Source: Alphaproteobacteria bacterium (lineage in GTDB: Bacteria > Pseudomonadota > Alphaproteobacteria > JAUXUR01). From it: a stretch of DNA of 49,750 nucleotides. Below are positions 33,474 to 42,432 of the stretch, piece by piece. Location: contig JAUXUR010000034.1 in the NCBI GenBank assembly GCA_030680745.1, forward strand, positions 1 to 49,750, given 5' to 3'. Under the pieces are notes generated by a model, which saw nothing but the letters and a program-made list of their open reading frames with translations, was not told the DNA's origin and ran no database searches. Each line of letters begins with the position of its first letter. The first letter of the stretch is position 1. The translations under genes and the position numbers were made by a program.

Positions 33474-33670
33474 TATAGTGGAATAACTCGAAAACGATAT
33501 AATCCTCCTACTTCCCGCGGCAAGTCCCTCGGGATCTATTGTGCAGAAGATAGCTGATTGATTTACCGTGAATTTTCTAAGATTTGATGGACCCCGCGGG
33601 ACTTGCCGCGGGAAGTAGGAAAGGAGAGGCTATGGTCTTCAGCTTGTAGCGTTTTCAAGTTATTAGGTAT
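33474..33670. repeat. Long nested inverted repeat (family C)
   Basis: The outer ends TATAGTGGAATAACTCGAA and the inverted TTCAAGTTATTAGGTAT bound a 197-base unit. An inner stem of 27 bp (33507-33533 with 33593-33619, one mismatch) is unusually GC-rich for this genome (TTCCCGCGGCAAGTCC). It directly abuts the family B copy. This repeat pair, with no gene seen in it, fills most of the gap 33379-33776. Confidence 0.8.
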
Positions 33671-33776
33671 GTGTTTTATTTTTTTTGGGATTTAATCTCA
33701 TAAATATATTTAATTTGCTATAAGTAATTTTATTGTAATGAAAATTAATATTACATAAATAAAAAAAGGTAGTTTT

Positions 33777-34310
33777 ATGAAAAGATATATTATAACAGGT
33801 ACACCAGGTTGTGGAAAAACATCAATCATTAGTGCATTAGAAAAGCAAGGACATGCAATTATTCATGAGGCTGCAACAGATATTATTGCTCATGAACAAA
33901 AATTGGGAAATGAAAGACCTTGGGAACAATCGATTTTTATTGATAAGATTATTAATTTGCAAAAGCAGCGACAAATACTAGCAGATAATATATCTTCATC
34001 CATACAATTTTATGATCGCTCGTCCATTTGTACGTATGCGCTAGCTAAATATCTCAACGTTGGGCCATCTGAAGTTCTTTTAAAAGAAATTGAGCGCATT
34101 CAAAGCAATAAAATATACGAAAATAAAGTGTTCTTTATTGAAAATTTAGGTTTTTGTACACCAACAGAGGCTAGAAAAATTAGTTTTGAAGAATCCTTGA
34201 TATTTGAAAAAATTCATGCTGAAACTTATGTCCAATTTGGATATGAATGTATTCAAATTCCAGTTTTACCTTTACTTAATCGGGTTAATGTTATACTTGA
34301 TTTAGTGTAA
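33777..34310 (+). CDS. AAA_28-type P-loop ATPase/kinase
   Basis: 177 residues. P-loop GTPGCGKTS at residues 8-16; HEAATDII and FYDRSSICTYALAKYL match the AAA_28 family (NadR-kinase-like fold). These are small stand-alone proteins of unknown substrate. The threonine aldolase gene follows after 18 bases on the same strand. AAAAAGG stands about six bases before the ATG. Confidence 0.75.
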   Translation: MKRYIITGTPGCGKTSIISALEKQGHAIIHEAATDIIAHEQKLGNERPWEQSIFIDKIINLQKQRQILADNISSSIQFYDRSSICTYALAKYLNVGPSEVLLKEIERIQSNKIYENKVFFIENLGFCTPTEARKISFEESLIFEKIHAETYVQFGYECIQIPVLPLLNRVNVILDLV

Positions 34311-34328
34311 TATAGATTTGGAGTAAAC

Positions 34329-35357
34329 ATGTATTTTAAAAGCGATAATACTTCCCCTATTTGCTCTGAAATGATGCAGGCTATTATTGATGCAAATAAC
34401 GGTTATTTTACGCCTTATGGTGCGGATGATTTGAGCCTTAAGCTTAAATCATCCTATTCAGATTTATTTGAAACGGATTTAAGTATTTTTCCTGTGTTGA
34501 CAGGATCTGCTGCCAATTGTTTAGCTCTATCAGTTATAACGCCGCCATACGGTATTATTTACGCTCATGCTGAATCGCATATTTATACCGATGAGTGCGG
34601 TGCACCTGGTTTTTATACGAGGGGTGCTAAAATTGAACCCATTGAAGGTGAACAAGGTAAAATTTGTCTCAAAGAACTTAAAAAAAGGCTTTCAAAAGCT
34701 GGATTTGGCAATGTTCATGCGTCACAACCGGCTATGGTTACAGTGACGCAATTAACCGAATTAGGGACAATATATAGTCTTGACGAATTGAAAGAAATTT
34801 CGGACATTGCTCATTTTTATGGATTGCCCGTTCATATGGATGGTGCACGTTTTGCTAATGCTGTAGCAACATTAAACGTAAGCCCTAAAAAAGCGAGTCT
34901 TGATTCTGGTATTGATATCCTTTCGCTGGGGGCCACCAAAAATGGTGCAATGGCTGCCGAAGCGGTGCTCTTTTTTAATGAAGACCATGTAAAAGATTTT
35001 GCCTATCGTCAAAAAAATGCAGGGCATCTTTTATCAAAAATGCGTTTTGTGTCTGCTCAATTATTGGCTTATGTCAAAGACGATCTATGGTTGCGTAATG
35101 CTGAAAAAGCAAATTTTATGGCTCAAAAATTATCTGAAGGTCTTGTAAATTCAGGTAAGGCTAAAATTTTATATCCTGTGCAAGGCAATGAATTATTTGT
35201 TGAAATGGATCATATGCTTTTATGTCATCTTGAGGCAAAGGGCGCTCAATTTTATCGCTGGCCAAATGCCGATAGCACAATCATCCGCCTTGTGACGAGT
35301 TTTTCAACAAATCTTGAGGATGTGCATCAATTTTTGAATCTAGTTCATAGCTTCTAA
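34329..35357 (+). CDS. ltaE: Low-specificity L-threonine aldolase
   Basis: 342 residues. Aminotransferase-like fold type I with HMDGARFANAV and the PLP Lys at about residue 204 in SLGATKNGAMA. It cleaves L-threonine or L-allo-threonine to glycine and acetaldehyde. GGAG five bases before the ATG supports the start. It is probably co-transcribed with the AAA_28 ATPase gene. Confidence 0.9.
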   Translation: MYFKSDNTSPICSEMMQAIIDANNGYFTPYGADDLSLKLKSSYSDLFETDLSIFPVLTGSAANCLALSVITPPYGIIYAHAESHIYTDECGAPGFYTRGAKIEPIEGEQGKICLKELKKRLSKAGFGNVHASQPAMVTVTQLTELGTIYSLDELKEISDIAHFYGLPVHMDGARFANAVATLNVSPKKASLDSGIDILSLGATKNGAMAAEAVLFFNEDHVKDFAYRQKNAGHLLSKMRFVSAQLLAYVKDDLWLRNAEKANFMAQKLSEGLVNSGKAKILYPVQGNELFVEMDHMLLCHLEAKGAQFYRWPNADSTIIRLVTSFSTNLEDVHQFLNLVHSF

Positions 35358-35413
35358 CGCTTTGTAAATCATGTTAAACTTCCTAAGATTGTCATCTTTT
35401 AGGGAGTGTTATA

Positions 35414-36025
35414 ATGAGAACATTTAGAATTATGAGCCTTACTTTCATGCTAGCTTTTTGTGCATCACTTAAACCTGTCTATGCCGAACAGCAATTTGTA
35501 AATATTATTCTCAATTTACCTAATGCTCAAAATTATGGATATTTTGTGAGCACTGAACATGGTGGTGTCCAAATATTGGAGGGTCAGGATCTAGAAAATC
35601 AGAAATTTTTTACATTTCAAACAATAAAACAAATGATTATAGATCATACAAAAGAAACGGGCGAGATACTTCCTTTTAATAAAATGCAATGTAATTTTGA
35701 TGAAGAAGCTCAGCAAATAATTCATCTTGCCCCAATACATGAGCCAGAAGTTCAAAAGGTAATACCTAAAATTGAGATTATTATTGACAATTCTTGGGTT
35801 TCTTCGTGGAGCTCCTTAGCGACACTCAAAGAAAAGAAAATATTGATCATGCCTGTACATTTAACTTCTGATCAAGCACAAGATGATATTACTAAAAATT
35901 CATTTGTTTGTACGCTTCATATTGAGAAAGGTCAAAAACCTGGATTTACACAAAACATTAATGTGACTGATGATACTAAATGTACTCAGATTACAAGGGG
36001 TCATGCGTTAAGTATTTACCCTTAA
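35414..36025 (+). CDS. Secreted protein of unknown function
   Basis: 203 residues with a signal peptide (MSLTFMLAFCASLKPVYA, cleavage after YAE or VYA). The mature part is mixed alpha/beta with two Cys (in MQCNFDEE and FVCTLH) and a third near the end (TKCTQ). No family recognised. GGGAG lies eight bases before the ATG. Its 3' end overlaps the convergent lipB gene by 18 bases, so the two transcripts are antisense at their ends. Confidence 0.7.
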   Translation: MRTFRIMSLTFMLAFCASLKPVYAEQQFVNIILNLPNAQNYGYFVSTEHGGVQILEGQDLENQKFFTFQTIKQMIIDHTKETGEILPFNKMQCNFDEEAQQIIHLAPIHEPEVQKVIPKIEIIIDNSWVSSWSSLATLKEKKILIMPVHLTSDQAQDDITKNSFVCTLHIEKGQKPGFTQNINVTDDTKCTQITRGHALSIYP

Positions 36026-36679
36026 ATCATAAAATGTATCGATCATCATTTTATCAATAGCTTGCATTGAAAAGTTATGCCCTAAAGAAACAAGCGAGGT
36101 CACGCCATAATCCTTAATACCACAAGGAACAATGGCGTTAAAATGTTCTAAATTTGGGTTAATATTGATTGCAATGCCATGATAACTTATCCATTTACGT
36201 AAGCGGATGCCAATTGCTGCAATTTTTGCTTCCGTACCTTCTTTTGTATTGACCCAAACCCCAATACGATTGGGCACAATAAAGGCATCAATGCCTATTT
36301 TTTGAAATGATTGTATCACCCAATTTTCAAGAAATTGTACAAAGCGCCTCACATCTTGTGCGTGATTTTTAAGGTTGAGCATTACATAGATAATTCGTTG
36401 TCCTGGTCCGTGATAAGTGTATTGACCGCCGCGATTTGCTTCATAAATAGGAAATAAATTCGGATTCAGAAGATCACTTTCTTTTGCTGAAGTGCCTTTT
36501 GTATAAAGTGGGGGGTGCTCTAAAAACCAGATAAGTTCATTTTCGTGACCTAAAATAATTTGTTCGACTCTTTTTTCCATAAAAGCCACGGCTACATTAT
36601 AATCCACCAAATCTTTGGATATCTTAATATCGACTTTTGGGTTATTTAAATTTAGATTGATCATTTTATTTAAGAGCAT
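36008..36679 (-). CDS. lipB: Octanoyltransferase
   Basis: 223 residues. The signature RGGQYTYHGPGQ and the catalytic Cys/Lys region VPCGIKDYGVTSL (Cys near residue 186) identify LipB, which moves octanoyl from ACP to the lipoyl domains of dehydrogenases. The ATG at 36664 is an alternative start; neither has a clear ribosome-binding site. The 3' end overlaps the secreted-protein gene on the other strand. Confidence 0.93.
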   Translation of the reverse strand: MLLNKMINLNLNNPKVDIKISKDLVDYNVAVAFMEKRVEQIILGHENELIWFLEHPPLYTKGTSAKESDLLNPNLFPIYEANRGGQYTYHGPGQRIIYVMLNLKNHAQDVRRFVQFLENWVIQSFQKIGIDAFIVPNRIGVWVNTKEGTEAKIAAIGIRLRKWISYHGIAININPNLEHFNAIVPCGIKDYGVTSLVSLGHNFSMQAIDKMMIDTFYDLRVNT

Positions 36680-36759
36680 TTTTGTCTATACTTAAAGAAG
36701 GTAACGTTCCTATATAACACAAAAAAGTGATTGTACCCACTATATTTTAAAATGTGGGT

Positions 36760-36860
36760 CAAGAAGAAGAGTGGTGAGGCACGCGGCGTGTAGCTCTTTG
36801 TACATGAGCATGGCGAATCCCGAAATTTGACGCCCTCCACAGTTTGAAAGATTTGGGTAT
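36760..36860 (-). repeat. Diverged family A core joined to a family E end
   Basis: Read on the minus strand, 36765-36810 contains GCTCATGTACAAAGAGCTACACGCC-type sequence similar to the core at 4930-4960 (CTCATGTACTTAAGTACACGCC). The family E end (TTTGACGCCCTCCACAG...GGGTATA, 36827-36860) then runs directly into the ATG of the SDR gene. A separate ACCCAC...GTGGGT hairpin lies at 36735-36759. The gap is a mosaic of old repeats. Confidence 0.45.
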
Positions 36861-37625
36861 ATGCGATTTAAAAATAAAACAGTGATTATTACGGGCGGTG
36901 CAAAAGGCATTGGCAAAGCATGTGCAGTACGTTTTGCTGAAGAAGGCGCAAATATTTTTATAGCGGATATAGATCACGAAGCGGGAATTAAAACAGCCGA
37001 AGAGCTTGTTCAAAAAGGATGCCACGCATATTTTATGTTGGCTAATATTGAGGACAGATATGATTGCACTTTAATCATAACAGAAGCCCATAAAATATTT
37101 CATACTATTGATGTGCTTATTAATAATGCGGCTATTTTGAAGTCAGATAACTTTCTAGATTTTGATATAGACGATCTTGAAAAAACCTTGAAAATTAATT
37201 TAATCGCTCCTTTTATTTTAACGCAATTGGTTGCAAATTATATGATTGAACATAATATTCAAGGTTCTATCATCAATATGAGCTCCGTGAATGCAGTTCT
37301 CGCTATCCCAAATATTAGTGCTTATGTAATTGCCAAAGGAGGGTTATCGCAATTAACAAAAGTTGCAGCCATTAGTTTGGCGGATAAAAATATACGCGTA
37401 AATGCTATTGGCCCTGGAAGCATCATGACAGATATGTTAAAAACAACCATGTCGGATGAAGTTGCACGTCATAAAATTTTATCGCGTACACCTATGGGTA
37501 GGGCAGGTGATCCAAAAGAAATTGCTTCAATCGCAGCTTTTTTAGCAAGTGATGATGCAAGCTATATTACTGGTCAAACAATTTATGCCGATGGTGGTAG
37601 AATGGGCCTGAATTATACAGTATAG
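36861..37625 (+). CDS. Short-chain dehydrogenase/reductase (FabG-like classical SDR)
   Basis: 254 residues. TGGAKGIGKA cofactor motif, NNAAIL, catalytic Ser in NMSSVNAV, YVIAK with the Tyr and Lys, and the C-terminal GQTIYADGG. An Asp after the second strand (IADID) suggests NAD use. The family is broad (glucose dehydrogenase-like, 3-ketoacyl reductase-like), so the substrate cannot be assigned. The ATG lies at the very end of a repeat and the stop inside the arm of another. Confidence 0.85.
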   Translation: MRFKNKTVIITGGAKGIGKACAVRFAEEGANIFIADIDHEAGIKTAEELVQKGCHAYFMLANIEDRYDCTLIITEAHKIFHTIDVLINNAAILKSDNFLDFDIDDLEKTLKINLIAPFILTQLVANYMIEHNIQGSIINMSSVNAVLAIPNISAYVIAKGGLSQLTKVAAISLADKNIRVNAIGPGSIMTDMLKTTMSDEVARHKILSRTPMGRAGDPKEIASIAAFLASDDASYITGQTIYADGGRMGLNYTV

Positions 37626-37725
37626 TTAAATGACTTGAATTGATACGTCGTCGCGTCTCACTCATGTATATAAGGATACACTTCGCTCGTTGCTCCTTGT
37701 CTGAATTTCAAGTTATTTAACTATA
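37621..37725. repeat. Palindromic repeat family B, copy 2 (overlaps a stop codon)
   Basis: TATAGTTAAATGACTTGAA (37621-) is complementary to TTCAAGTTATTTAACTATA (ending 37725). The core matches copy 1 closely (CTCATGTATATAAGGATACACTTCGC). The TAG stop of the SDR gene (37623-37625) is in the left arm. Confidence 0.8.
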
Positions 37726-37782
37726 CAAGTTAACGAAGAGAGTTTTGCATCTTCATAAATTATATTATTAAAGGTAATAATA

Positions 37783-38499
37783 ATGCGCATTCTTTGTATA
37801 ACACATGCAGATTTTGAAACGCCTGGTATTATCCAGGATTGGGCAAAATCTCATTTTTATGATTTTAAAATTGTACGTCCTTATAGAGGAGAAGATTGTT
37901 TAGCTGAAAAAAATTTCGATATGCTGATTGTCATGGGTGGTCCACAATCATCTGTTAATATTGAAGATTATACTTATTTAATTGATGAAGTAGCTTTAAT
38001 TCAGAAATCTTATTTTGGGAATAAGATCATTTTAGGTTTTTGTTTAGGTGCACAATTGATTGGTGTCGCTTTAGGGGCTGAAGCTGTTCATAGTCCTTTT
38101 AAAGAAATCGGTGTAATGCCTGTTACACTTACCAAAGAAGGCAAAAAGGATCCTTTGTTACAAAACATGCCTGCGCAATTTGATGTGACGCATTGGCACA
38201 ATGATATGCCTGGTTTAACTGAAAATGCTGTTATTTTGGCTGAGAGTGAAGGTTGCCCAAGACAAATTATTCGTTATGATCAGAATGTTTATGCTTTTCA
38301 ATGTCATTTGGAAATTACGTATCGTGGCATGAAAGACATGATTAAAAATTGTGCTGCTGATTTAACGAATGATCGATACGTTCAAGATGCTAAGACGTTA
38401 TTGGATCAAGATTACGAAAATATTAACAATATTATGATTAAGATTTTGGATCAATTGGTTGCGTTGCAGGATGATAAGTTTAAAACCATTAGTGTTTAA
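37783..38499 (+). CDS. Class I glutamine amidotransferase (GMP synthase-like)
   Basis: 238 residues. Nucleophile Cys in LGFCLGAQLIG and His-x-Glu in FQCHLEIT give the full triad. The stand-alone form with VMGGPQSSVN belongs to the GuaA-like GATase group (yeast YLR126C, E. coli YfeJ-type) with an unclear acceptor; related proteins split gamma-glutamyl compounds. AAAGGT stands seven bases before the ATG. Single gene. Confidence 0.85.
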   Translation: MRILCITHADFETPGIIQDWAKSHFYDFKIVRPYRGEDCLAEKNFDMLIVMGGPQSSVNIEDYTYLIDEVALIQKSYFGNKIILGFCLGAQLIGVALGAEAVHSPFKEIGVMPVTLTKEGKKDPLLQNMPAQFDVTHWHNDMPGLTENAVILAESEGCPRQIIRYDQNVYAFQCHLEITYRGMKDMIKNCAADLTNDRYVQDAKTLLDQDYENINNIMIKILDQLVALQDDKFKTISV

Positions 38500-38635
38500 T
38501 TTTATTATTTTCTCTATTTGTTTAATAATTGCTAAACAAAATATTTTTTTATCAAATTCAATCTTTGTAAAAAAACTTGTAAAAGTTTTATAAATATATT
38601 TAAATTAGAATAAGATAGAAAAATAGGTCGTTAGG

Positions 38636-39676
38636 GTGAAAAAATTATTCTTATTGTTATTAAGCGATATAAAAGGTCGAATTTTTTTATCCTTTTTTTT
38701 AATTATTACATTTTTACTTCTTCTTTTTTTTTCGCTTGGAACGCACAATGTTCTGGAGAAAGATCCACTCATTCAATCATATGAGCCTGAAAAAGATCGA
38801 AAATTTGGGGATGCGCCACCACATATTGAAGTAGGGCTTTTCGTTCGTTCTATGCCACAATTTGATATTGATAATGGGCAATTTAGTCTTATTGGGTCTA
38901 TTTGGTTTTATTATTATCCAAGTCAAACTTCAATTACAGATATTAAAAATTTTAAAATAGATCGTGGTGAAATTATTCAAAAATCTGAACCAAGATCAAA
39001 AAAAATTAAAGATCGCATCCTAACAGTTTTTGATATAAATGTTAATTTTTCATCAGAATTGAATTATTTATACTTTCCATTTTCAGATCACAAACTTTAT
39101 CTCGTGTTAAAATTCCCACAATCAACTGCTCAGGAAATGCTTCTTACTTCTGGAAAATCAAATATTATTGTAGATAAGGATTTATTGCCAAAAGGATGGA
39201 CATTAACTGATGTTGATGTAAATGTTGGGTTTTATAGCGAACAGCTTGATGAAAATGAAAAAAATAAATTTCTGTCAAATCCTCAAATGTATTTTACGTT
39301 GAATTTTTCAAAACCTGGCTTCCGTAAAATTCTTGTGATTATTATTCCAGCACTTATTCTTTTCTTTTTGGCTGTCCTGTCCTTAATTATTAAAGTGCCA
39401 GAAAATAATACGATTCCACTTAATTTATCGTTGGCCGCTATTTCAGGTATGCTTGTCCATCGATTTGTTATTGAAAATATTTCACCCAAAGTAGGTTATT
39501 TTACAACGGCTGATTCACTCTATGTTGCCTTCATAAGCTGCGCTTTTATTTCGTTTTTAATTAACCTTGTACATGATAATAATGTAATTTATTGGCGTTT
39601 TAGGTTTATTTCTTCTTATGTTATGCAAGTATTTATTATAATTTATTTTTATTTTTTAGTGTTGAGAGGCTTATAA
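38636..39676 (+). CDS. Pentameric ligand-gated ion channel-like membrane protein
   Basis: 346 residues starting at GTG 38636 with AGG eight bases before. An N-terminal span (about 15-35) is followed by a beta-rich extracytoplasmic domain (55-225) that starts VGLFVRSMPQFDID, has SIWFYYYP near the loop-D Trp position, and FPFSDHKLYL at 147-156, as in the FPFD.Q.L motif of bacterial Cys-loop-type channels. Four spans follow: M1 about 229-249 with an internal Pro, M2 about 257-276, M3 about 288-311 preceded by VGYFTTADSLY (compare YLT.ID in ELIC), and M4 about 324-344. The topology and motif order fit a pLGIC; I am moderately sure. It ends exactly where the next gene starts, so the two are coupled. 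Confidence 0.6.
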   Translation: MKKLFLLLLSDIKGRIFLSFFLIITFLLLLFFSLGTHNVLEKDPLIQSYEPEKDRKFGDAPPHIEVGLFVRSMPQFDIDNGQFSLIGSIWFYYYPSQTSITDIKNFKIDRGEIIQKSEPRSKKIKDRILTVFDINVNFSSELNYLYFPFSDHKLYLVLKFPQSTAQEMLLTSGKSNIIVDKDLLPKGWTLTDVDVNVGFYSEQLDENEKNKFLSNPQMYFTLNFSKPGFRKILVIIIPALILFFLAVLSLIIKVPENNTIPLNLSLAAISGMLVHRFVIENISPKVGYFTTADSLYVAFISCAFISFLINLVHDNNVIYWRFRFISSYVMQVFIIIYFYFLVLRGL

Positions 39677-41911
39677 ATGCGGTTCCTTTTGTTTTTGCTT
39701 GTATGGTTAAGTTCCTCAGTTTCGATTGGTATGGTTTTTCCTAATTTTGATAAATTTTATGAAAATTCTCTTAAAAAAAATGAATTTCTTGATATCAAGC
39801 TTAAAAGCCTTGTTTCACCAAATTTTGATTCTTATTTTTGTGATTATTCTAAAGATCAAAAAGGACTATTAAATAAAATAATGAATTTAGGCATCAAAAA
39901 AAATATTTTTAATTCAAAAAAAGAACTTAAAAAATTATTAATTAATCTTCTTGAAGACAGCATAAATAAAGATACACAAAAAAGTTCAGTGGATTTACGC
40001 GCTGTGGAGGATGATCGATTTTATATTTGGGGTGATTTATATGGTGCTTATCATTCATTCTTAAGATCATTAAAATGTTTAAAAGAAAACCACGTGATAG
40101 ACAATAATTTTAAAATCTTAACACCTAAAACGTTTTTTATTATTAATGGTAATGCTATAGGTTTTAGTGCTTACAACATAGAAACGTTGCTTATTATTCT
40201 AATTCTTAAGCATCAAAATCCAAATAATGTTATTTATTTAAAAGGAAACCAAGAAGATAACAAAAATTGGATGGATAATAATTTTAATAGACAATTGGAA
40301 AAATGTTTTAAAAAAAATAATTTTAAAGAAACGCAATTGTTTAGTAATGTAAAGTCATTTTTAAATTTATTACCACTAAGACTAAATATTTATACAGAAG
40401 TTGATAAAAATAACTTTGTGTTGTTCTCGCATAATTTAGGAAAAATTAATAATGGTGATTTAGATATTGAAGTTAATGATAATGATCAGTCAACACAAGG
40501 AAAACCAATCGTTATTTTTTCATCGACAGATCGTTTAACAAAATATTCTAAGCCATCAGGTTTAGAATTGCGTCCTCAAGAAATGGCTGCGATTGTTTGG
40601 CACCAATTTTCAGGCCTTGTTCCAAGTTTTTATCAATTGTATCAATATAATATTGATTCATTCTCATGTTTAAAACTAAACAATGATCTGCACAAAAGTG
40701 TTATTGAGCATTTTTCTCATCCTTTTAATAGCGCTCAAAAATTTCATTTAGATACTTACAAACTTCTATCTGGTGAAAAAATAAATCCACAAGAAAATAT
40801 CGACAAGATCATACCGCAAGAAATAAATATTGCAACAACGATTGATTTTAGCAATGGGGCTGCTATTTTAGGTGAGCGTTTGATGAAAGGGCTTGATTTA
40901 AAAATACGTAAATCTAATAAAGATAAAAGTGTACATCCTAAAATTATACGTAATTTCTATGAAAATGATGAATATAATCCTTCTAATACATTAAAATTTC
41001 TGCAAGGTTATTTTAAAAAAAATGATATTTCAATTTTATTATCACCTTTAGGCACCCCAACCGCTACTGCCATCAAAAATTACGCTAAAAATGAAAATAT
41101 TGCGATTTTATTTCCTTATACAGGTTCACTTTCTTTTCGATATGATGGTCCTTTTTTGCATTATAGGGCAAGTTATGCTGATGAAGCTGAAACAGTAGTT
41201 AAATATGCATGTGATAAACTTTTTAAACAAAAATTTGCTTTTTTCTATCAAAATGATGATTTTGGTAATTCTTTATTAAGTGCTGCAAGAAAAATTCTTA
41301 TTGAGCACTATAAGATAAGTGAAGATGCGATTATAGAGGCACCTTATTCAAGAAATAGTCTTTCTGTTGCGAATGCAGCTCAAAAAATACGTGAAGGTAA
41401 TGTAGATGTTCTATTTTTCTTTTCAACTTATGCGCATTCTCGAGAGCTTGTCAATCATATGGGTGTTATAGAGCTTCAAAATATAACGCTTATGGGGATA
41501 TCTTTTTTGACGGATCGCTTTCGTGACTACGTTTCAGGTATTGATGATCCAAAGCTTGAGGGTAAGGGCTTAAATCTTATTCTTTCGCGCGTTGTGCCTG
41601 ATCCAGAGACTGATGATCGTGAAATTGTAAAAGAATATCGATCTGAAATGCAAAAAGAATATTCAGGCATTCGTATGGATGCAGATTCGCTTGAAGGCTA
41701 TATTAATGCATCAATTTTTGTTGAGATTCTTGATAAAATTGAAGGCCCTATCACGCCACAAAAAATATTGGAATATGGTAAGTCTTTGAAAAATTTTAAT
41801 TTTAAAGGATTGAATCTAAATTATGATGCCAAAAGATTTTGTTTTTCAAATGAAATCTGGCTTGATCTTGGTAAGGATAAATGGATTCAAAACATTATTC
41901 CAACACCTTAA
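39677..41911 (+). CDS. Secreted degenerate PPP-phosphatase / type I periplasmic-binding-protein fusion
   Basis: 744 residues with a signal peptide (FLLFLLVWLSSSVSIG). Residues about 110-330 follow the layout of calcineurin-type phosphatases, but the metal motifs are altered: GDLYG at 119-123 (normally GDxHG), NGNAIGFSAYN at 157-167 (normally GDYVDRG.YS) and KGNQED at 189-194 (normally RGNHE). Catalysis is unlikely. Residues about 383-735 are a LivJ/ANF-receptor-like binding protein (IATTIDFSNGAAILGERLMKG; ISILLSPLGTPTATAI; ILFPYTGS; FAFFYQNDDFG). The ATG directly follows the stop of the channel-like gene, so the proteins probably act together as sensor and channel. The role is inferred. Confidence 0.7.
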   Translation: MRFLLFLLVWLSSSVSIGMVFPNFDKFYENSLKKNEFLDIKLKSLVSPNFDSYFCDYSKDQKGLLNKIMNLGIKKNIFNSKKELKKLLINLLEDSINKDTQKSSVDLRAVEDDRFYIWGDLYGAYHSFLRSLKCLKENHVIDNNFKILTPKTFFIINGNAIGFSAYNIETLLIILILKHQNPNNVIYLKGNQEDNKNWMDNNFNRQLEKCFKKNNFKETQLFSNVKSFLNLLPLRLNIYTEVDKNNFVLFSHNLGKINNGDLDIEVNDNDQSTQGKPIVIFSSTDRLTKYSKPSGLELRPQEMAAIVWHQFSGLVPSFYQLYQYNIDSFSCLKLNNDLHKSVIEHFSHPFNSAQKFHLDTYKLLSGEKINPQENIDKIIPQEINIATTIDFSNGAAILGERLMKGLDLKIRKSNKDKSVHPKIIRNFYENDEYNPSNTLKFLQGYFKKNDISILLSPLGTPTATAIKNYAKNENIAILFPYTGSLSFRYDGPFLHYRASYADEAETVVKYACDKLFKQKFAFFYQNDDFGNSLLSAARKILIEHYKISEDAIIEAPYSRNSLSVANAAQKIREGNVDVLFFFSTYAHSRELVNHMGVIELQNITLMGISFLTDRFRDYVSGIDDPKLEGKGLNLILSRVVPDPETDDREIVKEYRSEMQKEYSGIRMDADSLEGYINASIFVEILDKIEGPITPQKILEYGKSLKNFNFKGLNLNYDAKRFCFSNEIWLDLGKDKWIQNIIPTP

Positions 41912-42008
41912 TATAAGTTCAAGCTGATACATAAAGCCACGTTTATATATAAGGGTGCATATCGCGTATCGTTTCTTGTCTGATTTAAAATTAATTCATT
42001 GCATATAA
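41912..42008. repeat. Decayed family B repeat
   Basis: GCTGATACATAAAGCCACG...TATATAAGGGTGCATATCGCGTATCGTTTCTTGTCTGA keeps the core order of family B, but its arms are no longer well paired. It directly follows the stop codon at 41911, as the better copies do. Confidence 0.5.
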
Positions 42009-42188
42009 AAACACTTGCATAAAAATTTTGGACGCGTTATGTTAGTTTCCCAAAAGTAAAATGACCTCCTTATTTAAAAACAATAAAAAGGATTAATCGA
42101 TGACGCCAGTATCCCAATTTTAATACACGTCTTTATTTTATAATTTTAGAAAGCACTTATCAAAAAAGCGTCTTATTGTCTTTGAAAC
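42009..42188. other. Gap with no gene seen
   Basis: This is the middle of the 41912-42432 gap. A seven-codon frame after ATCG (42100) has no support. Repeat copies lie on both sides. Confidence 0.4.
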
Positions 42189-42310
42189 AAACTACACACC
42201 CTATGGGCAAATTCGTCGTCAAGTCTGCGCATTCCTGTACTCATGTACTTAAGTACATTCCGTTCCGGTTCTCGCCTTTCCTAGACTTTGCCACATAATC
42301 TGTATAGTTT
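42189..42310. repeat. Palindromic repeat family A, copy 2
   Basis: Core as in the 4888 copy: TCTGCGCATTCCTGTACTCA, GTACTTAAGTAC, CCTTTCCTAGACTTTGCC and CACATAATCTG. The ends are AAACTACACA (42189) and the complementary TGTATAGTTT (42301-42310), unlike the CTGCCCAG arms of copy 1. Confidence 0.75.
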
Positions 42311-42432
42311 ATGTTGATGGGCTGAGCAATTACCTTTGAAATAAAGACACAAAATTACACTTAAATTTTTACATACAATTCTACCCTTTCGCATGTCCAA
42401 ATTTTGGATCATAAGGGGTAATGGAGTTTACT

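Noticed and set aside
41912..42432. tRNA or small RNA gene in the gap
   Set aside because: The paired segments are repeats of families A and B found elsewhere; no cloverleaf or CCA-type end was seen.
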